NCBI RefSeq assembly: GCF_010667645.1
Contig: NZ_WHZV01000010.1
Coordinates: 1-64,000 of the forward strand
Direction: 5' to 3'
DNA from: Bifidobacterium platyrrhinorum
Lineage (GTDB): Bacteria; Actinomycetota; Actinomycetes; Actinomycetales; Bifidobacteriaceae
DNA: 64,000 bases
Position numbers and translations under genes: made by a program. Below are positions 35,950 through 45,130 of this stretch, piece after piece; position 1 is the stretch's first letter, and each line of letters starts with the position of its first letter. The notes beneath the pieces are model-generated. The model had not been told where the DNA came from, made no database searches, and saw nothing but the letters and a program-made list of their open reading frames with translations.

Positions 35950-36253
35950 GAACCTCTTCTTTCTCCTATTCCATAATGGCCGCGAACCATTGTATGAACG
36001 GCAGGTAACGGGGAGAGGCTGCTGTCCATATTCGTAAACGTTCTTATATATGCGAGTGAACTCATATATGCGTTATATGCGTATATTGCGCATCCGCGGC
36101 CGCGTCCGCGGATGCGCCCGTCGGCGGATGTGCATCGGCGGCGGCGGCCCCGCGGCGGTCTCCGTCCTTTCGGGGAGGGGACCGCCGCGGGGCCGCCGCT
36201 CGGATTCGCCGGGATTCGCCGGGATTCGTCTGGATCCGGTGGGACCCGGCGAA
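35950..36253. other. intergenic region, AT-rich segment and phnX terminator
   Basis: 36030-36095 is AT-rich and repeats TATATGCG; it should carry the promoter of the oligopeptide-binding protein. Perfect 18-bp arms at 36143-36160 and 36180-36197 (GGCGGCCCCGCGGCGGTC type) form a very stable hairpin downstream of phnX. No gene seen. Confidence 0.6.
36143..36197 (-). terminator. 18-bp GC hairpin after phnX
   Basis: 36143-36160 is the exact reverse complement of 36180-36197; loop 19 nt. It ends the phosphonate cluster on the minus strand. No U-tract. Confidence 0.65.
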
Positions 36254-37036
36254 TCAGGCCATCTGGGCGAGCAGCGCCGGCAGCTCGGCCAGCGTGTCGA
36301 TGACCGCGTCGGCGCCCGCGTTCACGAACGCGTCGCGGGCCGCCGCACGCGCGGCCGCCTTGTCGGCGTCGCCCAGCGCCTCGAACTCCGTCTGGCTCAG
36401 GGCCATCTGCGAGCTGCCCTCGGTCACGCCGATGGTGAACACGCCCGCGTTCTTGCCCTCGCGGATGTCGGAGAGCGTGTCGCCCACCTTCGCGGCGCGG
36501 CGCACGTCGGTGACGTGCAGGGCCTCGAGGTTGCGGAAGATCATGTACGGGTAGGGGCGGCCGTAGCCGTCGGTGCCGTCCGGGCTGATCCAGAAGTCGG
36601 GGTCGTAGCCGTTCTCCTTGGCCTTCGGCACGACGATCTCCATCATCCTGTCCGTGTAGCCGGTGGTCGAGCCGATCTTCAGGCCCGCCTCGCGCAGGGC
36701 GGCGACCGCGTCCACGACGCCCGGCTTCGGGTCGGCGAAGCCGTCGAGGATGGACAGCAGCTTCGGCTCGAAGTGCGCGTACACGGCATCCGTGTCCGCG
36801 TCGGTCGGGGCGGCGCCGTGGGCGTCCTCCCACGCGCGGGCGATGCGGTTCATGTGCAGCATCGTGTTGATGTGGTCGTGCTTGAGCATGCCCATCGGCT
36901 TGCGGGTCTCCTCCATGGTCGGCTCCACGCCAAACTCCTTGAACGCCTCCTGGAAGGCCTTGACGGGGGCGAAGCAGCCGTAGTCCACGGTCGTGCCGGC
37001 CCAGTCGAAGATCACGGCTTCGAAACGGTTGGTCAT
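36254..37036 (-). CDS. phnX: phosphonoacetaldehyde hydrolase
   Basis: HAD-superfamily phosphonatase cleaving the C-P bond of phosphonoacetaldehyde to acetaldehyde and phosphate. 260 residues: nucleophile D11 in IFDWAGT, Schiff-base Lys K52 in MGMLKHDHI (the feature that marks PhnX among HAD enzymes), GSTTGYT and the acidic KVGDTLSDI. It follows phnW with a 44-nt gap, so the two act in sequence: PhnW makes the aldehyde, PhnX splits it. AAAGGAGACAG precedes the ATG. Confidence 0.95.
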   Translation of the reverse strand: MTNRFEAVIFDWAGTTVDYGCFAPVKAFQEAFKEFGVEPTMEETRKPMGMLKHDHINTMLHMNRIARAWEDAHGAAPTDADTDAVYAHFEPKLLSILDGFADPKPGVVDAVAALREAGLKIGSTTGYTDRMMEIVVPKAKENGYDPDFWISPDGTDGYGRPYPYMIFRNLEALHVTDVRRAAKVGDTLSDIREGKNAGVFTIGVTEGSSQMALSQTEFEALGDADKAAARAAARDAFVNAGADAVIDTLAELPALLAQMA

Positions 37037-37080
37037 TGTCGCTGTCTCCTTTTCCGATGTTCCGATGTTCCGGGCGGTTC

Positions 37081-38289
37081 TCAGGCGGTGAGCTTCACGT
37101 TCGCCGGGGCGGCGGCCTTGATCGGCTCGCCGGCCTTGTCCATCGCGGCGATGGCCTCGGGCACGGAGGCCGAGCCGGTGGCCGCCTCGAGCAGGCCGCG
37201 CTCGCCCATGTACAGGGCCAGAAGCTCGGTCACCTTCTCGATGTCGTCGGTGTAGATCTCGCCGATGTTGCCCAGGCGGAAGGTCTCCTCATGGGTGAGC
37301 TTGCCGGGGTAGATCGCGTAGCCGCGCTCCTTGATGAACTCGTACATGTCGTGGAAGTCGAACTTCGTGCCCTCCGGGTAGAGGAACGTGGTGATGATCG
37401 GGCCCTGGTTCTCCTTGAGGAACACGCGGAAGCCGAGCGCCTCCATGCGGGCGATGAGCAGGTGGTTGTTCAGCGCGTAGCGGGCGGAACGGGCCGGGAT
37501 GCCGCCTTCGGCGAACATCTCGTCGAGGGCCTTGGAGAAGGCGAGCACCACGTGGGTGGGGGAGGTGTAGCGCCACTTGCCGTTCGCCTTCTCCAGCGTG
37601 TTCCACTGGTCCCACAGGTCGAGGGACAGGCTGCGCGCCTTGCCCTTGGAGGCCTCGAGCTTCGCCTTGTTGCAGATGATGAAGCTGAAACCGGGCACGC
37701 CCTGGATGCACTTGTTGGCGGAGGAGACGAGGAAGTCGATGCCCCAGCCGGAGACCGGGATGTCGACGCCGCCGAAGGAGCTCATCGCGTCGACCATGAA
37801 CGTGCAGCCGTGCGCCTTGGCGACGGTGGCCACGGCGGCGATGTCGTTGAGCAGGCCGGAGGTGGTCTCCGAGTGGATCATCGACACGTGCGTGATGGAC
37901 GGGTCGCGGCGCAGGTACTCCTCGACCTTGTCGGCGTCCGGGATGCGGTCGTACGGCTCGGCGTACTGCACGTAGTCGATGCCCGCGTGCTCGCAGATCT
38001 TGACCTGGCGGTCGCCGTACGCGCCGTTGGTGCACAACAGCACCTTCTCGTCCTTGCCGATCACGGAGGTCAGGACGCTCTCCACGCCGAACGTGCCGGA
38101 GCCCTGCATGAGCACGACGGTGTAGTCGCGCGGGTCGCAGTGGGCGAGTTCGAGCAGCTGGCGGCGGATCTTCTGGGTGATCTGCTGGTAGTCCTCGTCC
38201 CACGTGCAGTGGTCGAAGAGCATCTCCTCCTTGACCGTGCGGGTCGTGGTCAGCGGTCCGGGGGTGAGCAGCTTGTATTCGTTGGCCAT
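37081..38289 (-). CDS. phnW: 2-aminoethylphosphonate--pyruvate transaminase
   Basis: PLP enzyme transferring the amino group of 2-aminoethylphosphonate to pyruvate, giving phosphonoacetaldehyde and alanine. 402 residues, a little over the usual ~365. It starts with LLTPGPLTTTRTVKEEML, has the PLP Lys in SSANKCIQGVPGFSF (K193), and VDAMSSFGGVDIP, all PhnW blocks. AAAGGAAAC precedes the ATG. Upstream in the cluster are the transporter genes; downstream is phnX. Confidence 0.95.
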   Translation of the reverse strand: MANEYKLLTPGPLTTTRTVKEEMLFDHCTWDEDYQQITQKIRRQLLELAHCDPRDYTVVLMQGSGTFGVESVLTSVIGKDEKVLLCTNGAYGDRQVKICEHAGIDYVQYAEPYDRIPDADKVEEYLRRDPSITHVSMIHSETTSGLLNDIAAVATVAKAHGCTFMVDAMSSFGGVDIPVSGWGIDFLVSSANKCIQGVPGFSFIICNKAKLEASKGKARSLSLDLWDQWNTLEKANGKWRYTSPTHVVLAFSKALDEMFAEGGIPARSARYALNNHLLIARMEALGFRVFLKENQGPIITTFLYPEGTKFDFHDMYEFIKERGYAIYPGKLTHEETFRLGNIGEIYTDDIEKVTELLALYMGERGLLEAATGSASVPEAIAAMDKAGEPIKAAAPANVKLTA

Positions 38290-38545
38290 GATGGTCGTTT
38301 CCTTTCTTTTCCGTGGATTCCATGGATCCGTCGGATCCCATGGCTCTCTTGGCTTGGACGAAGTATGCGTTGTACGCCGTGGATGTTCGTTAGGCGCTTT
38401 GAATATGGCTTCCGCCCGCAGAGTGTAATCACGAAGGAACTTTTCGGATATTTCTACGTAGATTTCGCCCTGCGGGCGGAGTGTCGTTTGTAGTAACCGA
38501 GTTGCGTTCAGACCGTGTTCACCTGCGCGGTCCGAACGCCGCCCG
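38290..38545. other. intergenic region inside the phosphonate cluster
   Basis: 256 bp between the transporter fusion gene and phnW, large for an operon, so phnWX may have its own promoter. It holds a CCATGGATCC...GGATCCCATGG inverted pair at about 38318-38342. No gene seen. Confidence 0.45.
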
Positions 38546-41413
38546 TCACTCGCCGCCCTCCGCGGCCCGCTTGCATTCGGACGAGAAGTCCTGGTGCTTC
38601 TGGAGCAGGTCGACGGTCAGCGGTTCGGGGAACGACTTGGAACGCTTGGAGGCGTTCGCCGGGGCCTTCTCGCCCTTGTAGAGCGGGGTCGGGTAGGTCT
38701 CGAGCAGCTCCTTGCGGCCCTTGTCGATGATGACGCCGGCCATCTTCTGCGCCTTGGGGTTGGTGGCGCGGCCCTTGTCGAGCACCGCCACCGACTCGGT
38801 CAGCGAGTAGTTGCCTTCGGTCGGGTCCACGTAGTCGATGGGCAGGCCGTTCTTCTTGTCGGCGACCGCCTGGTGGCGCAGGCCGAAGCCGATCGCCACC
38901 TCCTTGGCGCGCACCGACTTGAGCGGGCCGGAGCCGGACTGTTCGAGGTGCGGGCCGGCGTTGCGGTAGATGTCGGTGAGGATCCGCTTGCCCTTCTCGC
39001 CGGTGCCGTAGGCGTCGACGATGGCCTGGACCATCAGCCAGCCGGTGGAGGAGCCCTCCATGTCCGGCACGGAGATCAGGCCCTTGTACTCGGGCTTGGC
39101 CAGGTCGGCGTAGCTCTTCGGCTTCGGCACGCCCGCGGCCTTGAGCGCCTCGGTGTTGATGATGATGGCGCCCTCCTGCGCGGTGGTGGGGGAGCGGTAG
39201 GCCGGGGCCTTCGAGTTCTCCGTGTCGCCGAGCAGCTGCGCATGCACGTCGGTCAGGTTCGCGAACATGTGATTGCGTTCCTGGGCGGAGTCGACGTAGT
39301 AGGAGCTCATCGTGAGCATGTCGGCCTCGAGGGCCTTGCCCTCGGCCAGCATCTTGCCGCCGAGCTCGGAGGTGCCGAACTCCTGGATGATGTACTGGTC
39401 CTTGTAGCCGTTGCGGTCGAGCGCGTGCTCGAAGGCGGTGACGGCCTCCTCGTCGGCGTTCGTGTAGATGACGACCTTGCCGCCGGCCGCCGACGCGGAC
39501 GTGGAGACCGCGCCGAAGGTGACGAGCAGCGCCACGCACACCGCGGAGGCGATGCCGGTGAGCAGGCTGCGGTTCCTTCGGTTGCCGCTGTCCGGCAGCT
39601 GGAAGGTGGCGGCCGCTGCGGCAAGCTGGCGGCTGGGGCGCACGGTGCTGAACGAGGCGGCCACCTGCGGGGTCCTCACGGCGGCCTTGGCCTTGCGGGC
39701 CTCCTTGGCGCGTTCGGCGGAACGGTCGCGGGTGAACAGGGCGATCAGGCCCTTGACCACGAGGTTGACGACGAGGATGAGCAGCGAGAGCACGAACACG
39801 TCGTCGAACTTGGCGATGTGCTGCAGGGCGGAGATCTTCGTGGTGATGACCTGCGTGCGGGCGCCGGTGAGGAACACGACCGCGGAGATGGTGACCATCG
39901 CGTTGACGAAGTAGTAGCCGAAGATCTGCAGCAGGGTCGGCCACGCGTTCGGCGTGACGACGCGCACCAGCGTCTTGATCCAGTTGTCGCCCATGAGCTT
40001 GGCGGTGGTCTCCCACCCGGCGTTCATCTTGGTCAGCGAGTCCTTGATCATCTGGTACGGGGTGGCGAAGTAGTGCACGATGTTGGCGATGATGAGGATC
40101 CAGAACGTGTTCTGCAGCGGCGAGCCGGAGAACATGAACAGGAAGGCGATGCCGAGCACCATGCCCGGGACCGTGTTGATGATCGCGGAGATCGCGTCCA
40201 CCGAACGGCGTGCCCACGCGGGCAGCTTCGAACGGGAGGTGACCAGGCCCGCGGCGTAGACGAACACGCATCCGAAGATGGCGGTCATCACGGCGACGTA
40301 CAGCGAGTTGGTGAACACCTGCGTGAGCTGCGAGTCGGTGAACAGGTTCGCGATGTGCGCGAACGTGAAGCCGAGGTGGTCCGGCCACTCCTGCACGAAC
40401 GGGATGAGCAGGATCACGAGGAACACCGAAAGCGTGCACACGAGCGTGACGACGGAGGCGATGCCGCAGATCCAGTCGCGCTTCCTCCCCTTGGGCAGGT
40501 CGATCTGGCTGATCTGCTTGTAGCGGATCGCGAAGCGTTCGAGCACGGTCATCAGGATGATCGAGATGATCGAGGGGATGAGCATGAACACGGCGATCAC
40601 GGCGCCGCGGTTGAAGTTCGGGATCGAGCCGAGCATCTGGTTGAACAGGGTCATGGCCAGCACGTCGTAGGTGCCGCCCACCGAGGTCGGGATGCCGTAG
40701 TCGGTGAACGCCAGGAAGAACGACTGGATGAACGCGACGGCCATTGTGCCGACCAGCGGTCGCAGCACGGTGTTGAGGAAGGTCGTCAGCGGGTTGTCGC
40801 CCATGATGTGCGAGACGATGATGAACTTCTTGTCGACGAACTGGAAGCTGTTGTTGATGAGCAGGAAGCAGGTCGGCAGCGTGTAGATGACGTAGCCGAT
40901 GAGAAGGCCGTTGAAGCCGTAGATGTCGAACAGCGGGTGGCCGACGAGCTGCGTGATCAGGCCGTTCTTGCCGAACGAGTAGATGATCGCGAAGCCGTAG
41001 GTGATGGTCGGCAGCAGCATCGGCAGCTGCGCGAGCAGGGCGACGGCCTTCTTGAAGCCGCGGGGCACGTTCGTGCAGTTGATCGTGTAGCTCAGCAGGA
41101 AGGCGAGCAGCACGGCGACGAGCGCGGAGACGGCGGCCACGGTCAGCGAGTTGGTGATCGAGCGGGTGAACTCGGGGCGCGACAGGATCGTCGCGTAGTT
41201 GTCGAGCGTGGCGGCGCCGCCGGCGGTGGTGAACGAGCGGATGATCACGAGGATCATCGGCACGACGAGGAAGCCGATGAAGCATACGGCGACGATCGCG
41301 AGCAGCGTCCACAGCTCGGTCTGCTTCGGCTTGGAGGGGCGTGTCTCGTAGTTGTGGATCTCGGGACGGATGTTGGGCAGCTGTTTGCCCGCCTGGATGG
41401 ATTCGACCGACAT
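38546..41413 (-). CDS. fused ABC permease and substrate-binding protein, probable 2-aminoethylphosphonate transporter
   Basis: 955 residues joining three normally separate subunits. Residues about 1-290 and 330-590 are two permease halves, each with several helices and an EAA-type loop (HIMGDNPLTTFLNTVLRPLVG and KLMGDNWIKTLVRVVTPNAW), as in ThiP/FbpB or PhnU-PhnV. A basic linker and a hydrophobic segment (LLTGIASAVCVALLVTFG, about 614-632) lead to a family 1/Fe-type binding domain from about 643 (GGKVVIYTNADEEAVTAFEHA) to the end. The binding domain is thus tethered to its permease. The frame is uninterrupted through the junction. It stands between the ATPase and phnW-phnX, which suggests 2-aminoethylphosphonate as substrate (PhnSTUV-like); iron is the alternative. 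Confidence 0.85.
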   Translation of the reverse strand: MSVESIQAGKQLPNIRPEIHNYETRPSKPKQTELWTLLAIVAVCFIGFLVVPMILVIIRSFTTAGGAATLDNYATILSRPEFTRSITNSLTVAAVSALVAVLLAFLLSYTINCTNVPRGFKKAVALLAQLPMLLPTITYGFAIIYSFGKNGLITQLVGHPLFDIYGFNGLLIGYVIYTLPTCFLLINNSFQFVDKKFIIVSHIMGDNPLTTFLNTVLRPLVGTMAVAFIQSFFLAFTDYGIPTSVGGTYDVLAMTLFNQMLGSIPNFNRGAVIAVFMLIPSIISIILMTVLERFAIRYKQISQIDLPKGRKRDWICGIASVVTLVCTLSVFLVILLIPFVQEWPDHLGFTFAHIANLFTDSQLTQVFTNSLYVAVMTAIFGCVFVYAAGLVTSRSKLPAWARRSVDAISAIINTVPGMVLGIAFLFMFSGSPLQNTFWILIIANIVHYFATPYQMIKDSLTKMNAGWETTAKLMGDNWIKTLVRVVTPNAWPTLLQIFGYYFVNAMVTISAVVFLTGARTQVITTKISALQHIAKFDDVFVLSLLILVVNLVVKGLIALFTRDRSAERAKEARKAKAAVRTPQVAASFSTVRPSRQLAAAAATFQLPDSGNRRNRSLLTGIASAVCVALLVTFGAVSTSASAAGGKVVIYTNADEEAVTAFEHALDRNGYKDQYIIQEFGTSELGGKMLAEGKALEADMLTMSSYYVDSAQERNHMFANLTDVHAQLLGDTENSKAPAYRSPTTAQEGAIIINTEALKAAGVPKPKSYADLAKPEYKGLISVPDMEGSSTGWLMVQAIVDAYGTGEKGKRILTDIYRNAGPHLEQSGSGPLKSVRAKEVAIGFGLRHQAVADKKNGLPIDYVDPTEGNYSLTESVAVLDKGRATNPKAQKMAGVIIDKGRKELLETYPTPLYKGEKAPANASKRSKSFPEPLTVDLLQKHQDFSSECKRAAEGGE

Positions 41414-41416
41414 GGC

Positions 41417-42223
41417 TCAGGCCTCCTGGCCCGCGGCGGCGAGCTCGGCGTTGGCGTGCGCGGCCGAATCGGCCTCGTCGCCCTCGTTGAACAGGGTGTA
41501 GATGTTGTTGCGCTTCACCTCGAGCTGGTGGAGGATGAACTTGCGCACGAAGTCGGACGCCGGGTGCTCGATGATGTTCTCCGGGGAGTCGTATTGCGCC
41601 ACCTTGCCGTGGTTGATGATGAGGACCTTGTCGCTCATCGTGCAGGCCTCCTCCGGATCGTGGGTGACCATGATCGTGGTGAGGTCGTACTGCTCGACGA
41701 TCTGCTTGATCTTCGCCTTGATGGACTCCTTGATCACGCCGTCCAGGGCGGACAGCGGCTCGTCGAGGAGCAGCAGCTTCGGCTTCATGACCAGCGTGCG
41801 GGCGAGCGCCACGCGCTGCTTCTGGCCGCCGGACAGCTCGTCGATGTGCTTGTTGAGGTGCTCCTCGAGGCCGAGCAGCGAGATCATCTCCTTGATCTCC
41901 TCCGGCGAGGAGATGCCCGGGTTGTTCCTCAGGCCGTAGGTGATGTTCTCGTAGGCGGTGAGGTTCGGGAACAGCGCGTAGTCCTGGAACACGATGTTGA
42001 AGCCGCGCTTCTCCATCGGCACGTGGGTGAGGTCCTCGCCGTTGTAGATCAGCTGTCCGCTGGTCGGCTCGGTGATGCCCAGGATGATGTTGAGCAGCGT
42101 GGTTTTGCCGCCGCCGGACGGGCCGAGGATCGACATGATCTTGCCGTTGTCCAGTTCGAGGCTGATGCCGTTCAGCACATGGGTGTCGCCGAACGACTTG
42201 GTGATGTCCTTGAGTTCGAGCAT
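41417..42223 (-). CDS. ABC transporter ATP-binding protein, probable 2-aminoethylphosphonate importer
   Basis: 268-residue ATPase of the polyamine/iron/phosphonate importer branch. Walker A is GPSGGGKT, the Q-loop FQDYALFPNLTAYENI, the signature LSGGQKQR and Walker B LLLLDEPLSALD; H-loop MVTHDPEEA. The C-terminal extension is short (about 50 residues), without the full regulatory domain of PotA/FbpC. The gene for the permease-binding-protein fusion starts 3 nt after its stop. First gene of the cluster; no clear ribosome binding site next to the ATG. Confidence 0.9.
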   Translation of the reverse strand: MLELKDITKSFGDTHVLNGISLELDNGKIMSILGPSGGGKTTLLNIILGITEPTSGQLIYNGEDLTHVPMEKRGFNIVFQDYALFPNLTAYENITYGLRNNPGISSPEEIKEMISLLGLEEHLNKHIDELSGGQKQRVALARTLVMKPKLLLLDEPLSALDGVIKESIKAKIKQIVEQYDLTTIMVTHDPEEACTMSDKVLIINHGKVAQYDSPENIIEHPASDFVRKFILHQLEVKRNNIYTLFNEGDEADSAAHANAELAAAGQEA

Positions 42224-42788
42224 ATTTCGTCAACTGCCTTCCGATGCGGGGCCTCCCGTGCGGGAGGGCCGTTCGTATGTGGCGCCGGGTTCCGGCGCCG
42301 GGGTCGGTATTCGGTTATTCGCGGCCGGACTTCATGCCGCAGCAGCCCAACCATCCGCTGCAATTCCATGGTGGTGCCGTTCGCGGCCCCACGGGCGGGA
42401 TGTGGGGGAAAGTTGCCTGAAACCATGGTGAACAGCAAGTGAAACTACGCCGGCCGCGTGTAGCCGCGTAGTTTTCGCCGCCCCGCCGTCCTCGGCGGGG
42501 TCGTGATGCACCGAGGGGCCGTTCGCGCGCCGTGGCCGTGCCGGGGCGAGGGGATTGGGATGGAGGCGAAGGGATTGGGATGGAGTCGAGGGGTTGTTTT
42601 TCATCCGTCGTTCATAGAGGATTCACCATGCCTTGTTCCGAAAAGTCGGGAAAGAACGTCAGTCGCCAGTAGCGGTGAAGGGCGATATCGCGAAAAACGG
42701 TCGGAAAACAGCACGCCGTGACTACGTAACATGCCGGGGTTTCCGCTAGGATGCTTACGGTAAATCCCCTTGTTTCACGGAGGAATCG
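42224..42788. other. divergent intergenic region, phosphonate cluster / anion transporter
   Basis: 565 bp without a gene. AAACTACGC (42442-42450) pairs with GCGTAGTTT (42466-42474) around a 15-nt loop. A direct repeat GGGATTGGGATGGAG occurs at about 42551 and 42571. A possible -10 TAGGAT stands near 42745 for the + strand gene, whose AUG has GGAGG upstream. Confidence 0.5.
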
Positions 42789-43985
42789 ATGCGGCGCTGG
42801 CTGGTCGGACTGTTGAAAAGCGAGACGATCCTGATCGTCGCCACGGTACTCGCGCTGATCTCGTGCTTCATCGTCCCGCCGGACGCCGATTACAAGGACT
42901 ACGTGCACATGAGCACGATCAGCCAGCTCGTGTGCCTCATGCTCGTCGTATGCGGCCTGCAGCGCATCGGCGTCTTCCGCATCATCGGCTCGCGTCTGCT
43001 GCACCATGTGCGCACCGCGAGGGGCCTCGTGCTCACGCTCATCTCGCTCACGTTCTTCTCGGCGATGCTCATCACCAACGACGTGGCGCTGGTCACGTTC
43101 ATCCCGTTCGCGATCTCCGTGCTCGTCATGGCGCACATGGAGGAGCATGCGGTGCTCGTCGGCACGCTGATGACGATCGGCGCGAACGTGGGCAGCATGC
43201 TCACGCCGATCGGCAACGCGCACAACCTGTACCTCAAGGCGCTCACCGGCATGCCGTCGATGGAGATGATCGGCATCATGGCGCCGTATTCGGCGACCGC
43301 GGCCGTGCTGCTCGTCGTCATCACCTGCGTGGTGTTCGGCTCCAAGCCGGTCTCCGAGTTCCGGTCGTTGGACGGCGCGGGCATCGAACAGGGGGTGCTC
43401 GCCCCGGAGAGCGGCAAGCCGCGCCCCGACGAGATCCGCATCACCGGCTACGGAGCCGGCTACGGCGGTTGGCGCACCGTCGTGTACGCGCTGCTGTTCG
43501 TGGTCTGCCTGCTCGCGGTGAGCGACTTCCTGCCGTTGTGGCTCATGTGCGTGATCGTGTTCGCCGCGTTCCTCGTGTGCGACCGCAAGGTGTTCCGCAA
43601 CGTGGATTGGGGCCTGCCGCTCACGTTCACCATGTTCTTCATTTTCATCGGCAACATGAAGCGCGTGCCCGAATTCTACGAGCTCGCCGCCTCCCTGGTG
43701 GACGCGCATCCGCTCGAGGTGTCGGTCGGCTCCAGCCAGCTCATCAGCAACGTGCCCACCACGATCCTGCTGTCCGGCTTCACCGAGCAGTGGCGCCCGC
43801 TCATCATCGGCACGAACCTGGGCGGCATGGGCACGCTCATCGCCTCGATGGCCTCGCTGATCGGCTACAAGAACGTCGTGCGCAAGTACCCGGACCGCAA
43901 GGGCCGTTATCTCGCCGTCTACTCCGCCGTCAACGTCCTCTTCCTCATCGTCCTCGTCGGGCTTTCCTGGATCATCGAGCCGTGA
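42789..43985 (+). CDS. anion transporter, ArsB/CitMHS ion-transporter superfamily
   Basis: 398-residue membrane protein with roughly ten hydrophobic segments. The block FFSAMLITNDVALVTFIPF, followed later by GANVGSMLTPIGNAHNLYL, is typical of the SLC13/ArsB-NhaD superfamily, where paired re-entrant hairpins carry such NDVA and TPIGN motifs; the second half has SQLISNVPTTILLSGF, the matching repeat. Substrates in the family are dicarboxylates, citrate, arsenite or sulfate; none can be chosen. ACGGAGGAATCG precedes the ATG. A 29-nt-loop hairpin element follows. Confidence 0.85.
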   Translation: MRRWLVGLLKSETILIVATVLALISCFIVPPDADYKDYVHMSTISQLVCLMLVVCGLQRIGVFRIIGSRLLHHVRTARGLVLTLISLTFFSAMLITNDVALVTFIPFAISVLVMAHMEEHAVLVGTLMTIGANVGSMLTPIGNAHNLYLKALTGMPSMEMIGIMAPYSATAAVLLVVITCVVFGSKPVSEFRSLDGAGIEQGVLAPESGKPRPDEIRITGYGAGYGGWRTVVYALLFVVCLLAVSDFLPLWLMCVIVFAAFLVCDRKVFRNVDWGLPLTFTMFFIFIGNMKRVPEFYELAASLVDAHPLEVSVGSSQLISNVPTTILLSGFTEQWRPLIIGTNLGGMGTLIASMASLIGYKNVVRKYPDRKGRYLAVYSAVNVLFLIVLVGLSWIIEP

Positions 43986-44014
43986 CGGCCTTCGTCCATA
44001 TCCATCGCAGGTGG

Positions 44015-44099
44015 GGCCGGTCCGGGGCGCGCGTCGCCCGACCATAGGCTTGGCCGAACGGCCTGGAGTGTGTCGGGCGACGCGCACCCCGGACCGGCC
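44015..44099 (+). ncRNA. 29-nt-loop hairpin element, copy 2
   Basis: Arms 44015-44042 and 44072-44099 pair over 28 positions with a single C/A mismatch. The 29-nt loop (44043-44071) differs from copies 1 and 3 only at its second base. Arm sequence is unlike copy 1 except near the loop (CGAC/GTCG). Confidence 0.7.
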
Positions 44100-44248
44100 T
44101 TCCCGTGTGGATTGCCGCACACGAAAGTTAACGCACGGTTCACCTGACGGCCAACCAGGGGTTCACGGGGGCACACCCGCGCGGTCTATCGTCATCCTCG
44201 ACGTAACGAGATGATGGTGGAACTGGAACAGCCGCAGGAGATGGGACC

Positions 44249-45118
44249 GTGCAGACTTCGGTGGGTATTCGCGAGCGCATCGACCATGTCTATCCGTCGT
44301 TGAGGCCGGCCGAGCGTGCGGTGGGGCGCTACATCCGCGACCATCTCGAGGAGGCGGCCGGCCTGACCGTCGGCCAGCTCGCCGAGGCCACGCACGTCAG
44401 CCAGCCGACCGTGATCCGTTTCTCGCGCAAGCTCGGGTTCGGCGGCTACCGCGAGCTGCGCTATGTGCTGCGGCATCCGGAGGCGGAACGCCAGGTGACG
44501 TTCGATCCGTTGGAGGGCTTCGACCTCAATCCGTGGGACGATCCGGAGGACGTGCCGGCCAAGGCAGCCGCCGGCGCCACATCGCTCATCGAGGAACTGC
44601 ACCGCACGCTCGACGTCAAGGCGTTCCGCAAGGCCACGTCGCTGCTCGCCGAGGCGGATTCGATCGACATCTACGGCGTGGAGAACTCGCTGGTGCCCGC
44701 CACCGACCTGTTCACCAAGCTCATGTACCTGGGACTGGACTGCCGGCTCAACACCGACGCCTACCTGCAGCAGATCGGCGCCGGGCACCTGCACGCCGAC
44801 GACGTGGCGATCGCGTTCTCGCATTCCGGTTCGTCCGCCGACACGGTCAAGGCGCTGCGCCTCGCGAAGGCGGCGGGCGCGCGCACCATCGCCGTCACCA
44901 ACCACGTCGGCTCGCCGCTCGCCGGTTCCGCCGACGTGACCCTGATCACCGGATCGTCGTCGCATACGATCTACGGCAACGCGATCTTCTCGCGCGTGGC
45001 GCACATCGCGCTCGTCGACATGCTCTACATGGGCGTGATCCTGTCCGACTACGGCAGGTTCTCCACCGCGCTCGACCAGTCCGGCCGCATGATCGCCGAC
45101 CGCGAATACCGCAACTGA
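44249..45118 (+). CDS. RpiR-family transcriptional regulator
   Basis: 289 residues: an N-terminal HTH of the RpiR type (LRPAERAVGRYIRDHLEEAA, LAEATHVSQPTVIRFSRKLG) and a C-terminal SIS sugar-phosphate-binding domain (IDIYGVENS, IAFSHSGSSADTVKALRLAK, AITNHVGSPLA region). Such regulators respond to phosphosugars. Start is GTG 44249 with AGGAG upstream. The next gene on the strand is the GH51 arabinofuranosidase, so a pentose or related sugar phosphate may be the ligand; this is inferred from position only. Hairpin elements flank the gene on both sides. Confidence 0.9.
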   Translation: MQTSVGIRERIDHVYPSLRPAERAVGRYIRDHLEEAAGLTVGQLAEATHVSQPTVIRFSRKLGFGGYRELRYVLRHPEAERQVTFDPLEGFDLNPWDDPEDVPAKAAAGATSLIEELHRTLDVKAFRKATSLLAEADSIDIYGVENSLVPATDLFTKLMYLGLDCRLNTDAYLQQIGAGHLHADDVAIAFSHSGSSADTVKALRLAKAAGARTIAVTNHVGSPLAGSADVTLITGSSSHTIYGNAIFSRVAHIALVDMLYMGVILSDYGRFSTALDQSGRMIADREYRN

Positions 45119-45130
45119 ACGGTTCCGCCG

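Noticed and set aside
38594..42442. 1282-codon plus-strand frame over the phosphonate transporter genes
   Set aside because: Shadow of the real minus-strand genes, which have clear ATPase, permease and binding-protein motifs.
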